Assembly (NCBI GenBank): GCA_911728455.2
Contig: OU452228.1
Coordinates: 13,406,104 to 13,470,103 of the forward strand
Direction of reading: 5' to 3'
From: Marthasterias glacialis
Taxonomy: Eukaryota; Echinodermata; Asteroidea; Forcipulatida; Asteriidae
Length of the DNA: 64,000 bases
In this document: positions 47,801 to 58,984 of the stretch, piece by piece
Layout: each line of letters opens with the position of its first letter
How positions within the stretch are numbered: the stretch's first letter is position 1
Notes under the pieces: model-generated
What the model was told of the DNA's origin: nothing
What the model saw: only the letters and a program-made list of their open reading frames with translations
The model's database searches: none
Made by a program: the position numbers and the translations under genes

Positions 47801-49111
47801 GACAAAGATCCTCTTCTTTCCAAAGTACGTAGCTACATCCTTCGAGGATGGCCAGAAGGACACATCAAAGGAGAGTTGTCTTCTTACAGCACCAAACGAT
47901 TGGAGCTCAGCCTAGAAGATGGTGTTGTACTGTGGGGCTCAAGGGTGGTGATCCCACAAGATTCCCAGCTACGTAATTGCCTGATGCAAGAATTGCATGC
48001 AACCCACCCAGGGATTGTGAAAATGAAGATGCTAGCCCGATCATACTTCTGGTGGCCAGGAGTTGACAAGGAGTTGGAAATGCTAGTCAAAGAATGCCAA
48101 GTCTGCCAGGAAAACCAAAAGATGCCCACTCATAGTCCAATCCATCCTTGGGAGTTTCCTGAGCGTCCATGGCAACGTTTGCACATTGATTATGCCTTAG
48201 TTGACGGACAGGAAGTGCTGATTGTGGTTGATGCCTACAGTAAGTGGATTGAGGCGATACCAGTCCACTCTGCCTCATCAGCATCTACCGTTAAGGTTAT
48301 GCGGAGATTGTTTGCAACACATGGAATCCCAGAGACTATTGCAAGCGACAACGGTACTCCATTCGTAGCAGAGGAGTTCTTTCGCTTTCTCACAAACAAC
48401 GGAGTGGAACATATACAAACTGCTCCAAAGCACCCATCTAGTAATGGTCTAGCCGAAAGAGCTGTCCAGACAGTTAAAAATGGAATGAGAAAAACCAAAG
48501 GAGGTGACCTGGAGATGCGATTGCAGAAGTTTCTACTTCAATATCGAGTGACTCCACAAGCAAGTACAGGAAGAAGTCCTAGTGAACTCCTGTACAAGCG
48601 TCAAATACGTACTAAACTAGATATGCTACGCCCAAACCTTGCCAAGAAGGTGAAAAGACAACAGAAGCAAATGAAAGACCAGGCAGATAAAGGTTCCAGA
48701 CCAAGAGCTCTTCAAACAGGAGAACACGTCTTGGTGAAGAACTTTGGATCAGGTCCAACATGGCTCCGTGGTCATGTTCAAAGTGAAATCAGTCCTAGTC
48801 TCTATGAGATACAGCTGAATGATGGTCGAGCAGTTAGACGCCACATTGACCACATGAGAAGTGTTAGAGACAAATCTGTTTCAAAGGATGTGTCAGAAGT
48901 CATCATCCCTGCCAACTTAGATGAAAACCTACCGGTACAACTGCCTACAAACGAAACAATTCCAAACCAGATACCTGAACAACCAGTGGATTCTAGTCCT
49001 ACTCCTGATTTGACTCATTCAGATAAGCCGCCACAGACTCCGTCTTTGAGAGTGTCTACTCGTGTTAAACATCCACCAAATTATCTCAAAGACTACGTGC
49101 TTAACACATAA
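44897..49111 (+). CDS. Gypsy gag-pol polyprotein
   Basis: A 1,404-codon frame. Parts in order: gag with two CCHC zinc knuckles (CWRCGGRHLAKSC and CYQCQQVGHTKSQC, about residues 236-268); aspartic protease LELDTGSPF near 340; reverse transcriptase with YLDDI near 637; RNase H with LLQTDAS near 797; integrase zinc finger with CQVCQEN near 1070; integrase core with ASDNGTPF near 1150 and GLAERA near 1184; basic C-terminal tail. No envelope frame is seen. The 1.17-kb leader between the 5' LTR and the ORF is long and holds nothing I recognise. Confidence 0.95.
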   Translation: MIMANANAGIIGSVPTLDTNACKFEEWVEVLEAWFEANNITDDSKKRAVLLTSLGTKGYHTLRALLQPSKPADKPFADCISVLQKHYSPKPSEIVLRYRFYTRSQKEGESIAQFVAGLRQLSDGCNFKELDNMLRDRLVVGCKEASIQRKLLSETKLTFEKSLHIATAIEMAMKDVEDIKKIAQPNGETAKVNKMQQNRKPKQKSNVSRQPRSNDRQEPRATQPQSDGSYQTREQRCWRCGGRHLAKSCLFIAEKCYQCQQVGHTKSQCDKIKEYRAKMTKKKPYDQRAHHLDVDIADPTQGFKDDYTVLSHLEPETSTVNKLSLKPYQIVLQINNISTTLELDTGSPFTIVSSETYKNLGKPNSIRPSKLSLKTYTGSKVKIIGEAQVTVRYASAKPKVLPLLVVEEGASLVGREWIEQIPLPLTEVLSCHAVSDNTERSENTDKSISANLNEMLKAHEQVFDDSNLGHLQGFKAKVYPVNDAPKFFKAAPVAYATRQKIDKCLDEMLEQGVIEAVKFSDYACPIVVAPKPNGQIRICGNYKLTANKVLRLEQYPIPTLEDMMQDLQGGKKFSKIDLSHAYHQIELDEAARKYTTINTHRGLYQYTRVPFGLASAPALFQRTIESLVADIPMCRPYLDDIIITGRNDVEHLANLEAVLQRLKNHGMKIRKEKCEFLKESVIYLGHYIDAEGIRPVEDKVQAIRQTPEPKNQEELQAYLGLLGYYRKFLPNLSTQIAPLTMMLRAEYKSDKKSKVNQKTSASPNFKWGPAQQQAFATSKKLLESDALLVHFDPQKPLLLQTDASPYGLGAVISHEMPDGTEKPIAFASRTLTPSERNYAQYEKESLSIVFGLKKFHKYLHGNRFCIVTDHKPLVSLFGDKPASPMSSARVARWHMLFSAYDYSIIHKAGKLHANADALSRLPVESTMEDKVHWMHDVLEDDSLVKSPINLLVDVDSRPVDAQEVRVLTDKDPLLSKVRSYILRGWPEGHIKGELSSYSTKRLELSLEDGVVLWGSRVVIPQDSQLRNCLMQELHATHPGIVKMKMLARSYFWWPGVDKELEMLVKECQVCQENQKMPTHSPIHPWEFPERPWQRLHIDYALVDGQEVLIVVDAYSKWIEAIPVHSASSASTVKVMRRLFATHGIPETIASDNGTPFVAEEFFRFLTNNGVEHIQTAPKHPSSNGLAERAVQTVKNGMRKTKGGDLEMRLQKFLLQYRVTPQASTGRSPSELLYKRQIRTKLDMLRPNLAKKVKRQQKQMKDQADKGSRPRALQTGEHVLVKNFGSGPTWLRGHVQSEISPSLYEIQLNDGRAVRRHIDHMRSVRDKSVSKDVSEVIIPANLDENLPVQLPTNETIPNQIPEQPVDSSPTPDLTHSDKPPQTPSLRVSTRVKHPPNYLKDYVLNT

Positions 49112-49395
49112 TTTCATTGCGTGCAAAATAACCAGTCATTTTTTTAAACAGAAACAATCGATATCTGAGTATAATTTTTTTGATTCACAAAATATTGGTT
49201 TGCAACTGATAGGACGCAACTTGTTTCAGTTTGAAATGTTCATTGAATTGCAGACTTTGACAGGGTACATTATTGTACATCAAGTTTTGAAGTTTAAATT
49301 TGACTTTAGGAGTTTCCCTAGTTGTTTAAAAAAAAGTTTTGGCATTGGCTACTTTAAAATTTATCCGCCTGTGCCTTGTTCTAAAAAGGGAGGAT

Positions 49396-49566
49396 TGTTA
49401 GGTATTAGATTGCATGCTTTGATGTTTATCTGTTATTAGTTACTGCGCATGCTCAGGTAGTCAACTGTGTGATTTGAGATGTAGATCTAACAATAGTAAC
49501 AGCAGTGTTTTGAGATGTTCATCATGATTGTCAATAAATACTTTAAATGGAAGTTGAGACATAACA
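49396..49566 (+). repeat. 3' LTR of the Gypsy element
   Basis: 171 bp copy of the 5' LTR, preceded by the purine run AAAAAGGGAGGA and followed by the CTTAT target duplication. Confidence 0.95.
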
Positions 49567-49571
49567 CTTAT

Positions 49572-49693
49572 GTTAATAATTATTATTATCATGCAGATGG
49601 ATGGAGTTGAAAGACCATTATTATACAGTATAGCCTACAGGGCGCCAGCATGCGGTAATGCACAATCAGTGTCTGATTGACAGTGAGACATTG
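49572..49693. repeat. Tandem duplication copy A, right part
   Basis: Continues the interrupted copy up to GACAGTGAGACATTG, matching 49890-50012. Confidence 0.85.
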
Positions 49694-50012
49694 TCCCGAT
49701 TTGATATTCAATGAGACGATGCAGTGTCAGATTTTGAGATGAAAATGTGCATTACCCAGTGAAGAAAATTTACCTGAATAATTCACACTACGTGTGATCA
49801 GCGGCTAGGAGAAAAGCCGTTCTTATCAATGAGGAAAATGTACTCGAATAGTTCACACTAGCCACGCCAAATCGATGATGTTTATGTTAATACCGGTAAT
49901 TATTATTATCATGCAAATGGTGGAGTTGAAAGACCATTATTATACAGTATAGCCTACAGGGTGTCAGTATGCGGTAATGCACAATCAGTGTCTGATTGAC
50001 AGTGAGACATTG
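49694..50012. repeat. Tandem duplication copy B (intact)
   Basis: ~319-bp head-to-tail copy of the split unit, with scattered substitutions. It shows the pre-insertion state of the Gypsy target site. Confidence 0.85.
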
Positions 50013-50621
50013 TCCACACAGTGTCCATGCATTACGACAATAAACAGAAAGCCATGTCTCAGATCTATTTGATAGAAAACCAATTCGTTTAAGATTGTTG
50101 TTGAAGTTTTTTGTTTGTTCGTTTCCCTTTTATTTTGGTAGGTTTCATTTTTTGTGTGTATTTGATCAGCGAATTCTGAAGCATTTTCCGCAGGTATGCC
50201 ATATAGGCTACCTAAACTTTATTTATTTAATGCCCTGAACAGAAGCTGCATCCCAAGGTTACATTTTTTTTTTTTATTGGATCAGCGAATTCTGAAGCAT
50301 TTATTTATTTATTTGTTTATTTCTTCTTTATACTGGGTGTCCCATTCAGTGCTTACAAAGCACTGATCTCCCATTTGTGATGTTACACACCCAAAAGTGG
50401 TAAACACCTCCCCTCTACACACACATGCAGTCAACACTGATCTCTATACAGTGCTACAGAAAATTGATATTATGATGTTGATATGTTACTATTTGATTTC
50501 TGCTCAGGCGCAAGCTGGGGAAGTAATATAATGAGGGGCTTTGGGGCTGCGTTGAACATTTAATTTATGCATGTATTTTTTTTGGGGGGGGGGCAAGAGT
50601 GTTGAGTGTTTTTTTCATGCT
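50013..50621. other. Intergenic, AT-rich, no gene seen
   Basis: Contains two copies of GATCAGCGAATTCTGAAGCA (near 50164 and 50280) and a fragment around 50,310-50,400 resembling the T-rich segment inserted in the SINE at 15.87 kb (TTTATACTGGGTG, TCAGTGCTTACA). A poly-G run lies near 50,585. Confidence 0.4.
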
Positions 50622-50955
50622 GCAATTTTTTTCTTTCTTTTGCATTGAAGCTATACAGCTTCATTTATTCAAATTTCAATGCAAATAATGAAGTACAATA
50701 CATGTATGAAGTTAAAACAATTATAGGAAAACTAGAACAACTTCTTTTGTAAGAAGGAAAAACATGACAAAAACACTAGCACAAAAATAAAATAGTATTA
50801 CCCAACAAAATTTAACTCATCTTAAAGCCAGGATAATGAGGTTAAAATAAAATTAAATTAAATTAGTTTCTTTTACCCAGACTACTTTGTGAGAAAGCAC
50901 AGAATGTCTACTGAATGTTCTATAGGTTTGCAAGATAATCCAAATCAAAATGGAT

Positions 50956-53228
50956 TTATAAATGGAACACAATTTTCCCTACTCGAAGGGAGCATATGGC
51001 TTCGTTTTTGGAATACAGGTACCTAAAATACTCCTCTGTTAGTCTGCTACGCTCAAAATAAATGAACTGTTTCAATTTGCTTTTATATTTTTGAATAACG
51101 TTGTGATCTCTGGCAGACATATTCTCAAAAACTAATTTACACCTGAAGATCCAAATTTCTCTGATCATTTTAACAACTAATAAAGAAATTACATCGCTGA
51201 GTTTTTCTCCTAATATTCTAGCACAAGTGTTCAGGAAGTAATGATTATTACCTTCATATTTTTTCAGTAATGATTCCAAGAAAATCCAAGCCTCTTGATT
51301 TTTTGTACAGTAAATAAAAAGATGTTCTATTGTTTCTGGTTCATTATCACATAAAGGACAAATGTTATTGTCGGTAATTTTCATTTTGTGAAGCAGACTT
51401 TTCGTGGGAAGTATTCTGTGTTTAATCTTAAACCAAAGGTCTTTCTCATCATTATCAAGTAATTTGTTGTTATGACTATTTTTCCAAACTGTTTTCCAAT
51501 CAATTTCTGTATGATACAAAATATTTTGCCACTTTTCTTGAGCTGGTGGAGTGACAACCTTGCTTATTACAAAACTGTGGTAGTTGCTTTTAACCGTGGT
51601 GTCAGAGATTGGCATTTCAATGTTTTGGTCGTGGTTCCAGACTGTCAGCCAATGGGCTACATGATTCATTGGGCCACTTCTTACTTCTTGAATGAAATCC
51701 TTGTTTATGTTGTTTTTTAACTTTGAGGCTAAACGACCAGCAATAACATAATGTAAGTTACATCTGTTGACTATTTCCCTATGATCGATAATTTTCCCGT
51801 TGGTGATTATGTCTTTTAGCAATATAATTCCAGCTTCTTTGAGAACTGGGCTATTCATGGATTTACTACCCCCAGTAACAATATCATTACTCCACAATGG
51901 TATATTGTAAATTTCTTGAGCACAAGAGTAAGAGAGTGAAATTTTCCCTCCAACCTCCTTAAATCCTGTTATCAGTTCACTATAAAATTGTGTCGTTTGA
52001 CAAATACCTCTAAAGTTGTTGTTGAAAATATACCATCCTAGTTTTTCACCTCCACTTACTTTGCAAATCCAGTAATTGAATAGTTTTTTCCACCTACCAT
52101 TAGATTTACAATAATTAGTTAACCATTTCAGCTTTAAGCACTTTATTTTATATTTTATGTTAACTAGCCCAGTTCCTCCTAATAGTTCTTTTAATTTTAT
52201 CTGAATTTCCGCTCCAGTAAAAATTCCAGATAATATCATTCATTTTACCAATCCAATAGTCATTAACAGGAAGAACACTTCCAAAGTAATTTAACCCATT
52301 TCCAACCAGGGTATTAACAATAACTGCTTTTCCATTTAAAGTAAGCTTGCGTTTAGTCCACCTATTGAGGGTACATTGCATTTTATTTACCCTTGGGCCC
52401 CAGTTATCTTCTAGAGTAACCTCGTGGCCAAAGTATATTCCTAAAATTTTAAGGCTGTCATTAGTCCAAGAAAAATTACAAGGTTTCTCTTGTCGAAATC
52501 TTCAATTTCCTAACCACAGACCTTTAGTTTTAGTCACATTTATCTTAGACCCACTACCCCTAATATAGGTATTTAAGATATCTTCAATAATTTTAAATTA
52601 TTTATCCTTAGTGACGAATATAGTCGTATCGTCTGCATGCTGGACCAACTTAATGGTGGTAGGAATGTCCGTGGGGTTAAACCCATTTATATCTTTATTA
52701 GTTTATATCAAACTGGCTAGACCTTCTGCGCAAATTGAATATAGAAGAGGTGATAGAGGACATCCTTGTTTAATGCCTCGCTTTATACTAATGGGAGCAC
52801 CAATAAAGTTGTTAACAATAAAACTACTTGATGGATTGTTATATAACAGTTTAATCCACTGAATGACTTTCCCCAGGTATACCCATCTTGGCCATAATAC
52901 CGAAAAGATATTTCCAGTTGACTCTATCGAAAGCTTTCTCTTGATCAATGCTTATTAGAGCTCCACCACATTTATTCCAGTTAATATAATCAGTGACATC
53001 TCTAAGAATCATAAGACTATCCTGAATATTTCTGTTAATAACTCCGCTGGTCTGCTCCTCTCCAATAATAACATTCATAATTGGTTTAATTCTATTTGTA
53101 ATAGCTTTGGCTAGAATTTTATAGTCAACTGTGAGGAGACTGATTGGTCTCCAGTTTTTTAGCTCTGTTCTGTCTCCTTTATTTTTATAGATTAATCTAA
53201 CAAGAGCAATGTTCATGGAATTAGGCAA
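50956..53228 (-). pseudogene. LINE ORF2, reverse transcriptase and C-terminal region
   Basis: Reverse transcriptase strings in order: LIYKNKGDRTELKNWRPISL, ALISIDQEKAFDRVNW, GIKQGCPLSPLLYS and the active site LVQHADDTTIF (about 52,625-52,645). The usual Tyr of YxDD is His here. In-frame stops occur just before and after this active-site block, and frameshifts lie near 52,900 and 52,200. The last 427-codon frame (52239-50956) ends with CPLCDNEPETIEHLFIYC, the C-terminal zinc-binding motif common in this LINE group. Confidence 0.85.
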
Positions 53229-54699
53229 TAGATTGTGAGTCAGACATTCCTAAAGAATCTTTTTTTAGAATATCCCAATAGGTTAGGTAAAATTCAACTG
53301 TGAGTCCATCTAAACCAGGGGACTTGTTTTTCTTCATTTGCTTCAAAGCTTCAGTAAGGTCCTCAACAGTGATGTCTTTTTCTAATTCGCTGACGATATT
53401 CTCAGGAAAATGTTCCTCTTCTATTTTCGATAAGATCTCATTTATGTGCTGAATAGAAACGTCTTCATTTTTGTACAATTCAGTATAAAACCGATTCACA
53501 CATTCAATAACATCTTCCGTTTGGTCAATATAAGTGTTTTCATCCTTTTTCAATTTGTCAAGTTTGTGGTTGTTTATTTGTTGTTTTTCCAGACTCAGAA
53601 AATATTTAGAAGGTGTTTCATTTTCGTTTTTTGTAGTATTTCTCACCCGAATTTTTGCTTTTTCCCACTGTTTGATTTCAATATTCTTTAATCTATCCTC
53701 AATCTGATGAATCTCATCGTAGTTTGTTCTTGGATCACCCATGATGCTCTCATACCGCCTTTGTAAAAGCTTAGTTTCTCTTTTCTCTGAGAAAGCTTTT
53801 TCTGAGCTGAGATCACGGATAATTTCTTTTAATTTTCTTTTACCCGTCTCCCACCAGGTTAGTAATGTAGGATAATCTGAACTTTTCGTTCTCCAGTAAT
53901 CCCAAAAATTTGTTATTCTGAACTTACAATCTTCATTGTTTAAAACACTATTGTTGCAAATCCATCTACCGGGTCCTGTGGGATTGTTAATATTGATAAG
54001 TTTCAAATAAACTATTTCATGGTCAGAAAGTCCTGTTGGATTGGTACCGATTTGCTCAATGTTGTTTAGAAGATCATTAGTGGCAAAAAAATAATCAATT
54101 CTGCTAGCCTCGGCCATACCTTTACGGTAGTATGTGTGACCCGGTTTGTCATAATGAATTTTTCGCCAAACATCTCTAAGACCATGTTTTTTAATTATAT
54201 TTACAAAATCGATTCTACTTCTGTCATACACATCGGTTTTATCAAGATGGCAATTAAAATCACCTCCCATGATAATATTATCGTTCTCCTTTAACATATT
54301 GTCAATATTTTTTAAAGAACACAATCCTGGGATTAATTTGATTTGGGGCATAAACCGAAATTACAGTAATTTTCTTTTCACCCCAATCAAGATCTGCTTT
54401 AATCCACCTTCCTTCGTTATCTTTACTAATATTGTCTATTGTAAATCCTGATTTGTTAGAAACTAATATTGCGACACCTCTCGATGCTTTATTCCCGTGG
54501 TTGAATATAACCTCCCCTTCCCACTGTTTACGCCAAGAGTACTGGTGATTTCACTGTGGGTTTCTTGTAAAAGAACAATTTGAAATTTTCTACGAGTGAG
54601 GTAATTAAACAAAGTTTCACGTTTGGTGTGGTCACGTAAACCATTTGTATTTAACGAAGCAATTGATAGTGAACTACTGACAGCCATACATGCAAACAA
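53221..54699 (-). pseudogene. LINE ORF2, endonuclease region
   Basis: Opens with SLSIASLNTNGLRD and LLQETHSE, typical of the AP-endonuclease fold. The catalytic strings GGDFNCHLDKTD, SRIDYFFATND and LSDHEIVYLKL follow in the stretch to 53221. Two frameshifts that cancel each other lie between about 54,550 and 54,310; the shifted part still reads ASRGVAILVSN and ITVISVYAPNQ. A further break, probably a small deletion, separates this part from the reverse transcriptase near 53,240. Confidence 0.85.
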
Positions 54700-54731
54700 T
54701 AAGATACAATAAATTATAAATAAGTTTGAAC

Positions 54732-56174
54732 TTACATTGCCCTGCCTCGCCCCCGTCCTCGTTGGCTTGAACTCTTTGAAATGTCCTTGCTTTGTTGACT
54801 GTTTTGGCCTTGTGTTTCATGTTTATGTCCTCGTTGGCTTGAATTTTCATGTTTCTGTCCACCTTGACTTGAGGTTTGAGGTTTCTGTCCACCTTGACTT
54901 GAGGTTTGAGGTTTTTGTCCTCGTTGACTTGAGGTTTGTGGCTTCTGTCTTCGTTGACTTGAGGTTTGTGTATCCTGAGTTTGTTCAGTGTTCTGGCTTT
55001 GTGTTTCATTTTGTTGTTGTCCTTTCCGTAGTCCAGTTCCCCGTCTGTGCCTGAAACGTTGTACTCCCTTTCGTATATACGGAATCATGTCCTCTTCGTT
55101 TTCTTGACTAGGTTCGGGAAGTTCTGTTTTGGATTTTGTTCCCGTGTCCATGTCTCTGTTTCCTTCGTCATCCTCTTTATACTATTTCCGATCCAGTCCT
55201 GAATCTTCAGCTGATTTTCTCTTCCTTGACTGGGTTTTGACAAAATCGTCCCAGAACCCCGGTTGTTTTTGTTGATCTTTTTTCTGATCTGTTGATTTTT
55301 GTTTTAGAGATGTCATCTTGCTCTTTACAGTATCATCTCGATCTTCATCATCACTTGCAGTTGAATTTGGTATAGTGGTTAGAACTTCACTATAGCTTCT
55401 CTTCGGTTCCCTTTGTTCGGCCCAACTTTCAGTGTTGTTTTGTCTTTCCTGGTTTTCTTCGTTTGAGTTTTTTTCGTCTATATTCTCCCGATGTGATTGG
55501 GTTTCCATGTCGTCGTTTGCTTGGTTTTCCTCGTCTTTGCTGGTATCTGCTGGCTGATTTTGAACTTCTGTTATAGACACAGTGTCTGTATCATCATCAT
55601 TTTCATGATTCTCTTTGTCATGCCATGAAGCTCTGTGGTTTCCACTTCCACACACAAAGCAGTGTCCTCGGCTGGGACAGTCTCTTGCAATGTGATTCGG
55701 CTGTTGGCAGATCTTACATGTTTTTTGTTGTCCCTTGTATCTAACTGGGAGAGTAAAAGCTCCAACTCTGACGTAACTAGGTACAGGTTTCTTTATGCTC
55801 TTTATTAGGCAGCTTCTGACTCCTGTTTCAATTTGATCATCAAATTCATGTACTTGTCGTCTTATATTTGCGACTATTCCATATTCCATCAGTTTGATGG
55901 TGATGACTTGATCGGCCATTTCATATGGTGCTTTTATGTAAATAACTGCAGAATTTTGTAATGCTGCTCGTTCGCACTGTACCATGACATTCTTAACTAT
56001 AAAGCCCTGTGTAGCGACTCTCTCGCAGTGATTTTCATTGTCAAAAGTTATGTTCCACCACCCATTCTCTAAAGGTGCTAAACACTTCATTGTGTCCGAT
56101 TTCTTTGTATATAGCCCTGTACACGTCCTGAAATGTCGGTTCAGGTTGCCTTTTGTGGTGCTTTGGTTAAACAT
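54732..56174 (-). pseudogene. LINE ORF1 (zinc-knuckle RNA-binding protein)
   Basis: Starts at the ATG at 56174 and codes for a protein with two zinc knuckles, CKICQQPNHIARDC and CFVCGSGNHRASWH, near residues 160-190, then an acidic Asp/Glu/Asn-rich stretch and a Lys-rich stretch. A TAG stop at 55184-55182 ends the first 330 codons, but the same frame stays open after it down to 54732. This looks like one nonsense change in an original ~480-residue protein. The tail has repeated SSQRGQKPQT-type units and ends QRGRGRGRAM, an RG-rich basic end that would suit RNA binding. Confidence 0.75.
54828..54975 (-). repeat. 30-bp tandem repeat inside LINE ORF1 tail
   Basis: About five 30-bp units coding for variants of SSQGGQKPQT. 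Because the unit is ten codons long, copy number can change without shifting the frame. Confidence 0.8.
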
Positions 56175-56299
56175 TTTGAATTTTTCAAGATGGCCGCCGG
56201 CTCAACGTGGCCGCGACAATTCTCAGATCAAGAAGAGGCCCAAAAGGGCCTCTAAGTCTCTCTCTCCACCACTTTTACTTGTTTGTAGTTTGTCTACTC

Positions 56300-57671
56300 A
56301 CCACAACTGACAAGATTATTCACTTTAGGAGAAGTAAACCTCATTTACTTTGAAGAAAATGATGAATTTATCAGAGCTCGTCAAACATGTGTCTTGCGAC
56401 CTCGAACGCATTTATTTATTTATTTGTTTATTATTTATTCTTTTGGCAGCGACTTTTTTCGTTTTACGTTGCCTTCCGGGTTGTTAGCTATTCACTTACT
56501 TACGCATGACTAACTTGTACGTGATTGGTAAAGAAATGATGGCGCTGACCAATTCAGTGACGATTTATGACTGTTGACTTGTAATGCATAAAAATGTAAA
56601 ATAAAATTTCACATATTTTATGGGTGGGGTCCATGTCTGTATAACTTGTTCGCAATTAAAATGACAAAAATTACAAAAGCGTTTTTCATCACAACATTGG
56701 CCTGAAAATGAGCTAAATGAAATATCATCACTGAAAGTACATGTAACTGAGTGAAATAAAAGCCTCAGGATGCCTTTGCCCTTACAGTTACATAAGCTGC
56801 CCTTGACCCACTAACTGCTAGACGGTGTGTTTTTTTTTGGGGGGGGGGGAATTCAGTGTTGGCATCTCTGCCTGTAAGGAGAATACGCTAAAGCACACAC
56901 CTACACAAAGTCCACAGAAGTAGTCCATCAGGAGGACAGCCTTGATGCTTTTGTAATTGAAAGCTTATGTGTTTCATTATTTCCCCATTGGATTTCCAAC
57001 AGATTTTTGTATGCAAGATGTTATATTTGATTGCCAACTCAAAAGCTCATAGCTTTGACCACAGAGCAAGGACTTTGACCCGGCATAGTGGTGCAGCTCA
57101 CAGTGTGTGTTTACTACTAGAATATGCACTATGGCCTGGTTTTATTGTGTGAACAAAATGGCATTTTCAGGGGAAATATTGGTGTAATCTCGGCTGCTGA
57201 CAAGCTACAAATCAACGCTAATCGTTCTGAGCAGGGTCAGTCCTACAACATTTCAATTTAAATAGGCCTACCTTCAATGCTGTTCTTGGAAAAGCAAATA
57301 ATCATATACACTTAGTTGAATGATAATATGTGCGAAGGGAACCATTTAAGGGCAGGGTGCATAGTAAATCTGTGCACACATTGTAAGGAACAGGCTGTGA
57401 TTGACAATGTTGTAAGGAGTCAGCAGGCCAACCAAGAACCAATGAAAATACTTTTTATTTAGTGACATTAGCAATATGAGCTCCGCCATGTATTTTGGCA
57501 AGAACAGAAGCATCAAGGTGCGACGATGAGTAGTCAAACACACGTTGTACTGTAGCGCTGCACATCGTGTGCTGGAGTTTGGGGCACAGCATACTCGATG
57601 GGGCGTACATGTAGGCATGATAAAATACTGCAAAATGCGACTATACCGTTCCGACCAGCTGACATACCTTG
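56300..57671. other. Intergenic, no gene seen
   Basis: AT-rich with a TTTATTTATT run near 56,410 and a poly-G run near 56,840. Frames present are short and show no family features. Confidence 0.4.
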
Positions 57672-57782
57672 ATCAAGACCAAAGCAGATGTGGTGCAATC
57701 TCTTAATTTTGCCTTGGGCACAATGAAGTGCAGTCCTTCAAAAATTTTCCAAGCCTATGTTTTTTCAACTCTCAATTTTTTT

Positions 57783-58115
57783 GGCGGCATGGGTGCCGCG
57801 TGCGTAAAGCGCTTGCCTCTCACCAGTGTGTCCCTAGTTCAATTCCCGGCTGGAGCCATATGTGAGTAGAGTTGTGCGCTGGTTCTCTCTTGTGCCACGA
57901 GGGTTTTTCTCCAGGCCGTCCGGTTTTCCTCCCTCCAGAAAACCAAGCACTTTCGATCTGAGGCTATTTTTGGGTTGATGTGGCTGGCTGCGGAAGGCGC
58001 CCTTGAATGCCTGCAGCTCGAACACTTGTAGCCGCATCCTTCGCTATTCAGCTTCTCAGCTGCCAGTAAGGATGATTAGCCTCCCAAATTATTTATTTAT
58101 TTATTTATTTATTTT
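57783..58115 (+). mobile_element. tRNA-derived SINE with (ATTT)n tail
   Basis: A-box-like GTGCGTAAAGCGCTTGCCTC, B-box-like AGTTCAATTCCCGG, a body with GGCTGCGGAAGGCGCCCTTG, and an (ATTT)n tail at 58,090-58,115. A different family from the SINEs in the ARHGEF17 introns. Inserted in the ~100-bp array. Confidence 0.7.
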
Positions 58116-58984
58116 TCCTAAGCACATGTTGTCCAGTCCTGCAAAACTTACCAATCCAATGATTTTCAACTCTGAAATTGTTCCCAAGTGGATATTGTAG
58201 CAGCTCTTAATTTTCCCAAAGCACATGTTGTGCTGTTCATGAAAAACTTGCAAACCCTCTGATTTTTCAACACTCTTAAAAACTTGCCAACCTGATGTTG
58301 TGCTGACTCTTCAAATTTCCAACAGCTCATGTTGTACCAATCTTTAATTGACTTTTAAATTATTCCACAGCTGATGTTGTGTAATCTTCTAAAAAGTCCA
58401 AAAGCTCTTGTCGTACCGTCCATTAAAACATTTCCAATCTAAATCTTTTTCAACTCCAAAATTGTTCCCCAAGGCAATATTGTGCCATCTCGTAAAATTT
58501 CCAGACAGTCATATTGTTCTATCTTTTTTAAAAATGTAGCAGTTATTCTTGACTTTCAAAATGTTCCCAAGCTGATGTAAACTGCCTGTTAAATTTTCCT
58601 GAGGTTCATGTTTTCCAGTCCCTGAAAACTAAATTGCTCGCAAGTTGAAGTTGCACCCTCAGATAAATTTTCTCAAAGTACATAATATCCAGTCCCTCAA
58701 AACCTAATTTTTCAATCCGCAAATTGTTCCCGAGCTGCTGTTGTGCTGTCTCTTAAATTTTTTCCAAAGTATATGTTGACCTGTCCATACAAAAGCATTC
58801 AACAAAATATTCCAAATCCGATGTTGTGATTTCTCTTAGTTTTCCCAAAGAACATGTTGTCTGAAGTGAAGCACTCAAACAGTGATTTTTCAACTGAAGT
58901 CTGAAGTCGATGTTGTGCCCTTTCTTATATTTTCCTAGGTTTATGTTGTCCAGTCCCTTCAAACTAGCCAACTTTTTTTCAATG

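Larger units (their letters stand above)
43555..49566 (+). mobile_element. Ty3/Gypsy LTR retrotransposon (Mag-like lineage), looks whole
   Basis: A 6,012-bp element with two 171-bp LTRs (43555-43725 and 49396-49566) that read as identical, begin TGTTAG and end ATAACA. A 5-bp target duplication CTTAT flanks it. A purine-rich tract precedes the 3' LTR and a candidate primer-binding site follows the 5' LTR. One long ORF carries gag and pol. Identical LTRs mean a recent insertion. Short LTRs and one fused gag-pol frame fit the Mag-type lineage known from sea urchins; that assignment is from motif memory only. Confidence 0.95.
50622..56290 (-). mobile_element. Decayed, nearly full-length LINE of the L1/Tx1 group
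   Basis: Minus-strand non-LTR retrotransposon with ORF1 (CCHC zinc knuckles), an apurinic-type endonuclease, a reverse transcriptase and a C-terminal zinc-binding region. The 3' end is set by the A-rich tail seen as CTTTCTTTT near 50,630, next to a GAAGC-TATACA-GCTTC hairpin. The 5' end is a guess: the region upstream of ORF1 is GC-rich and has a perfect hairpin GAGGCCC/GGGCCTC at 56,237-56,254. ORF2 has several frameshifts and in-frame stops, so this copy cannot move by itself. The WRPISLLTVDYKILAKA box fits the Tx1/L1 group. Confidence 0.85.

Noticed and set aside
45208-48498. Frames on the minus strand of the Gypsy element
   Set aside because: Antisense shadows of the gag-pol frame.
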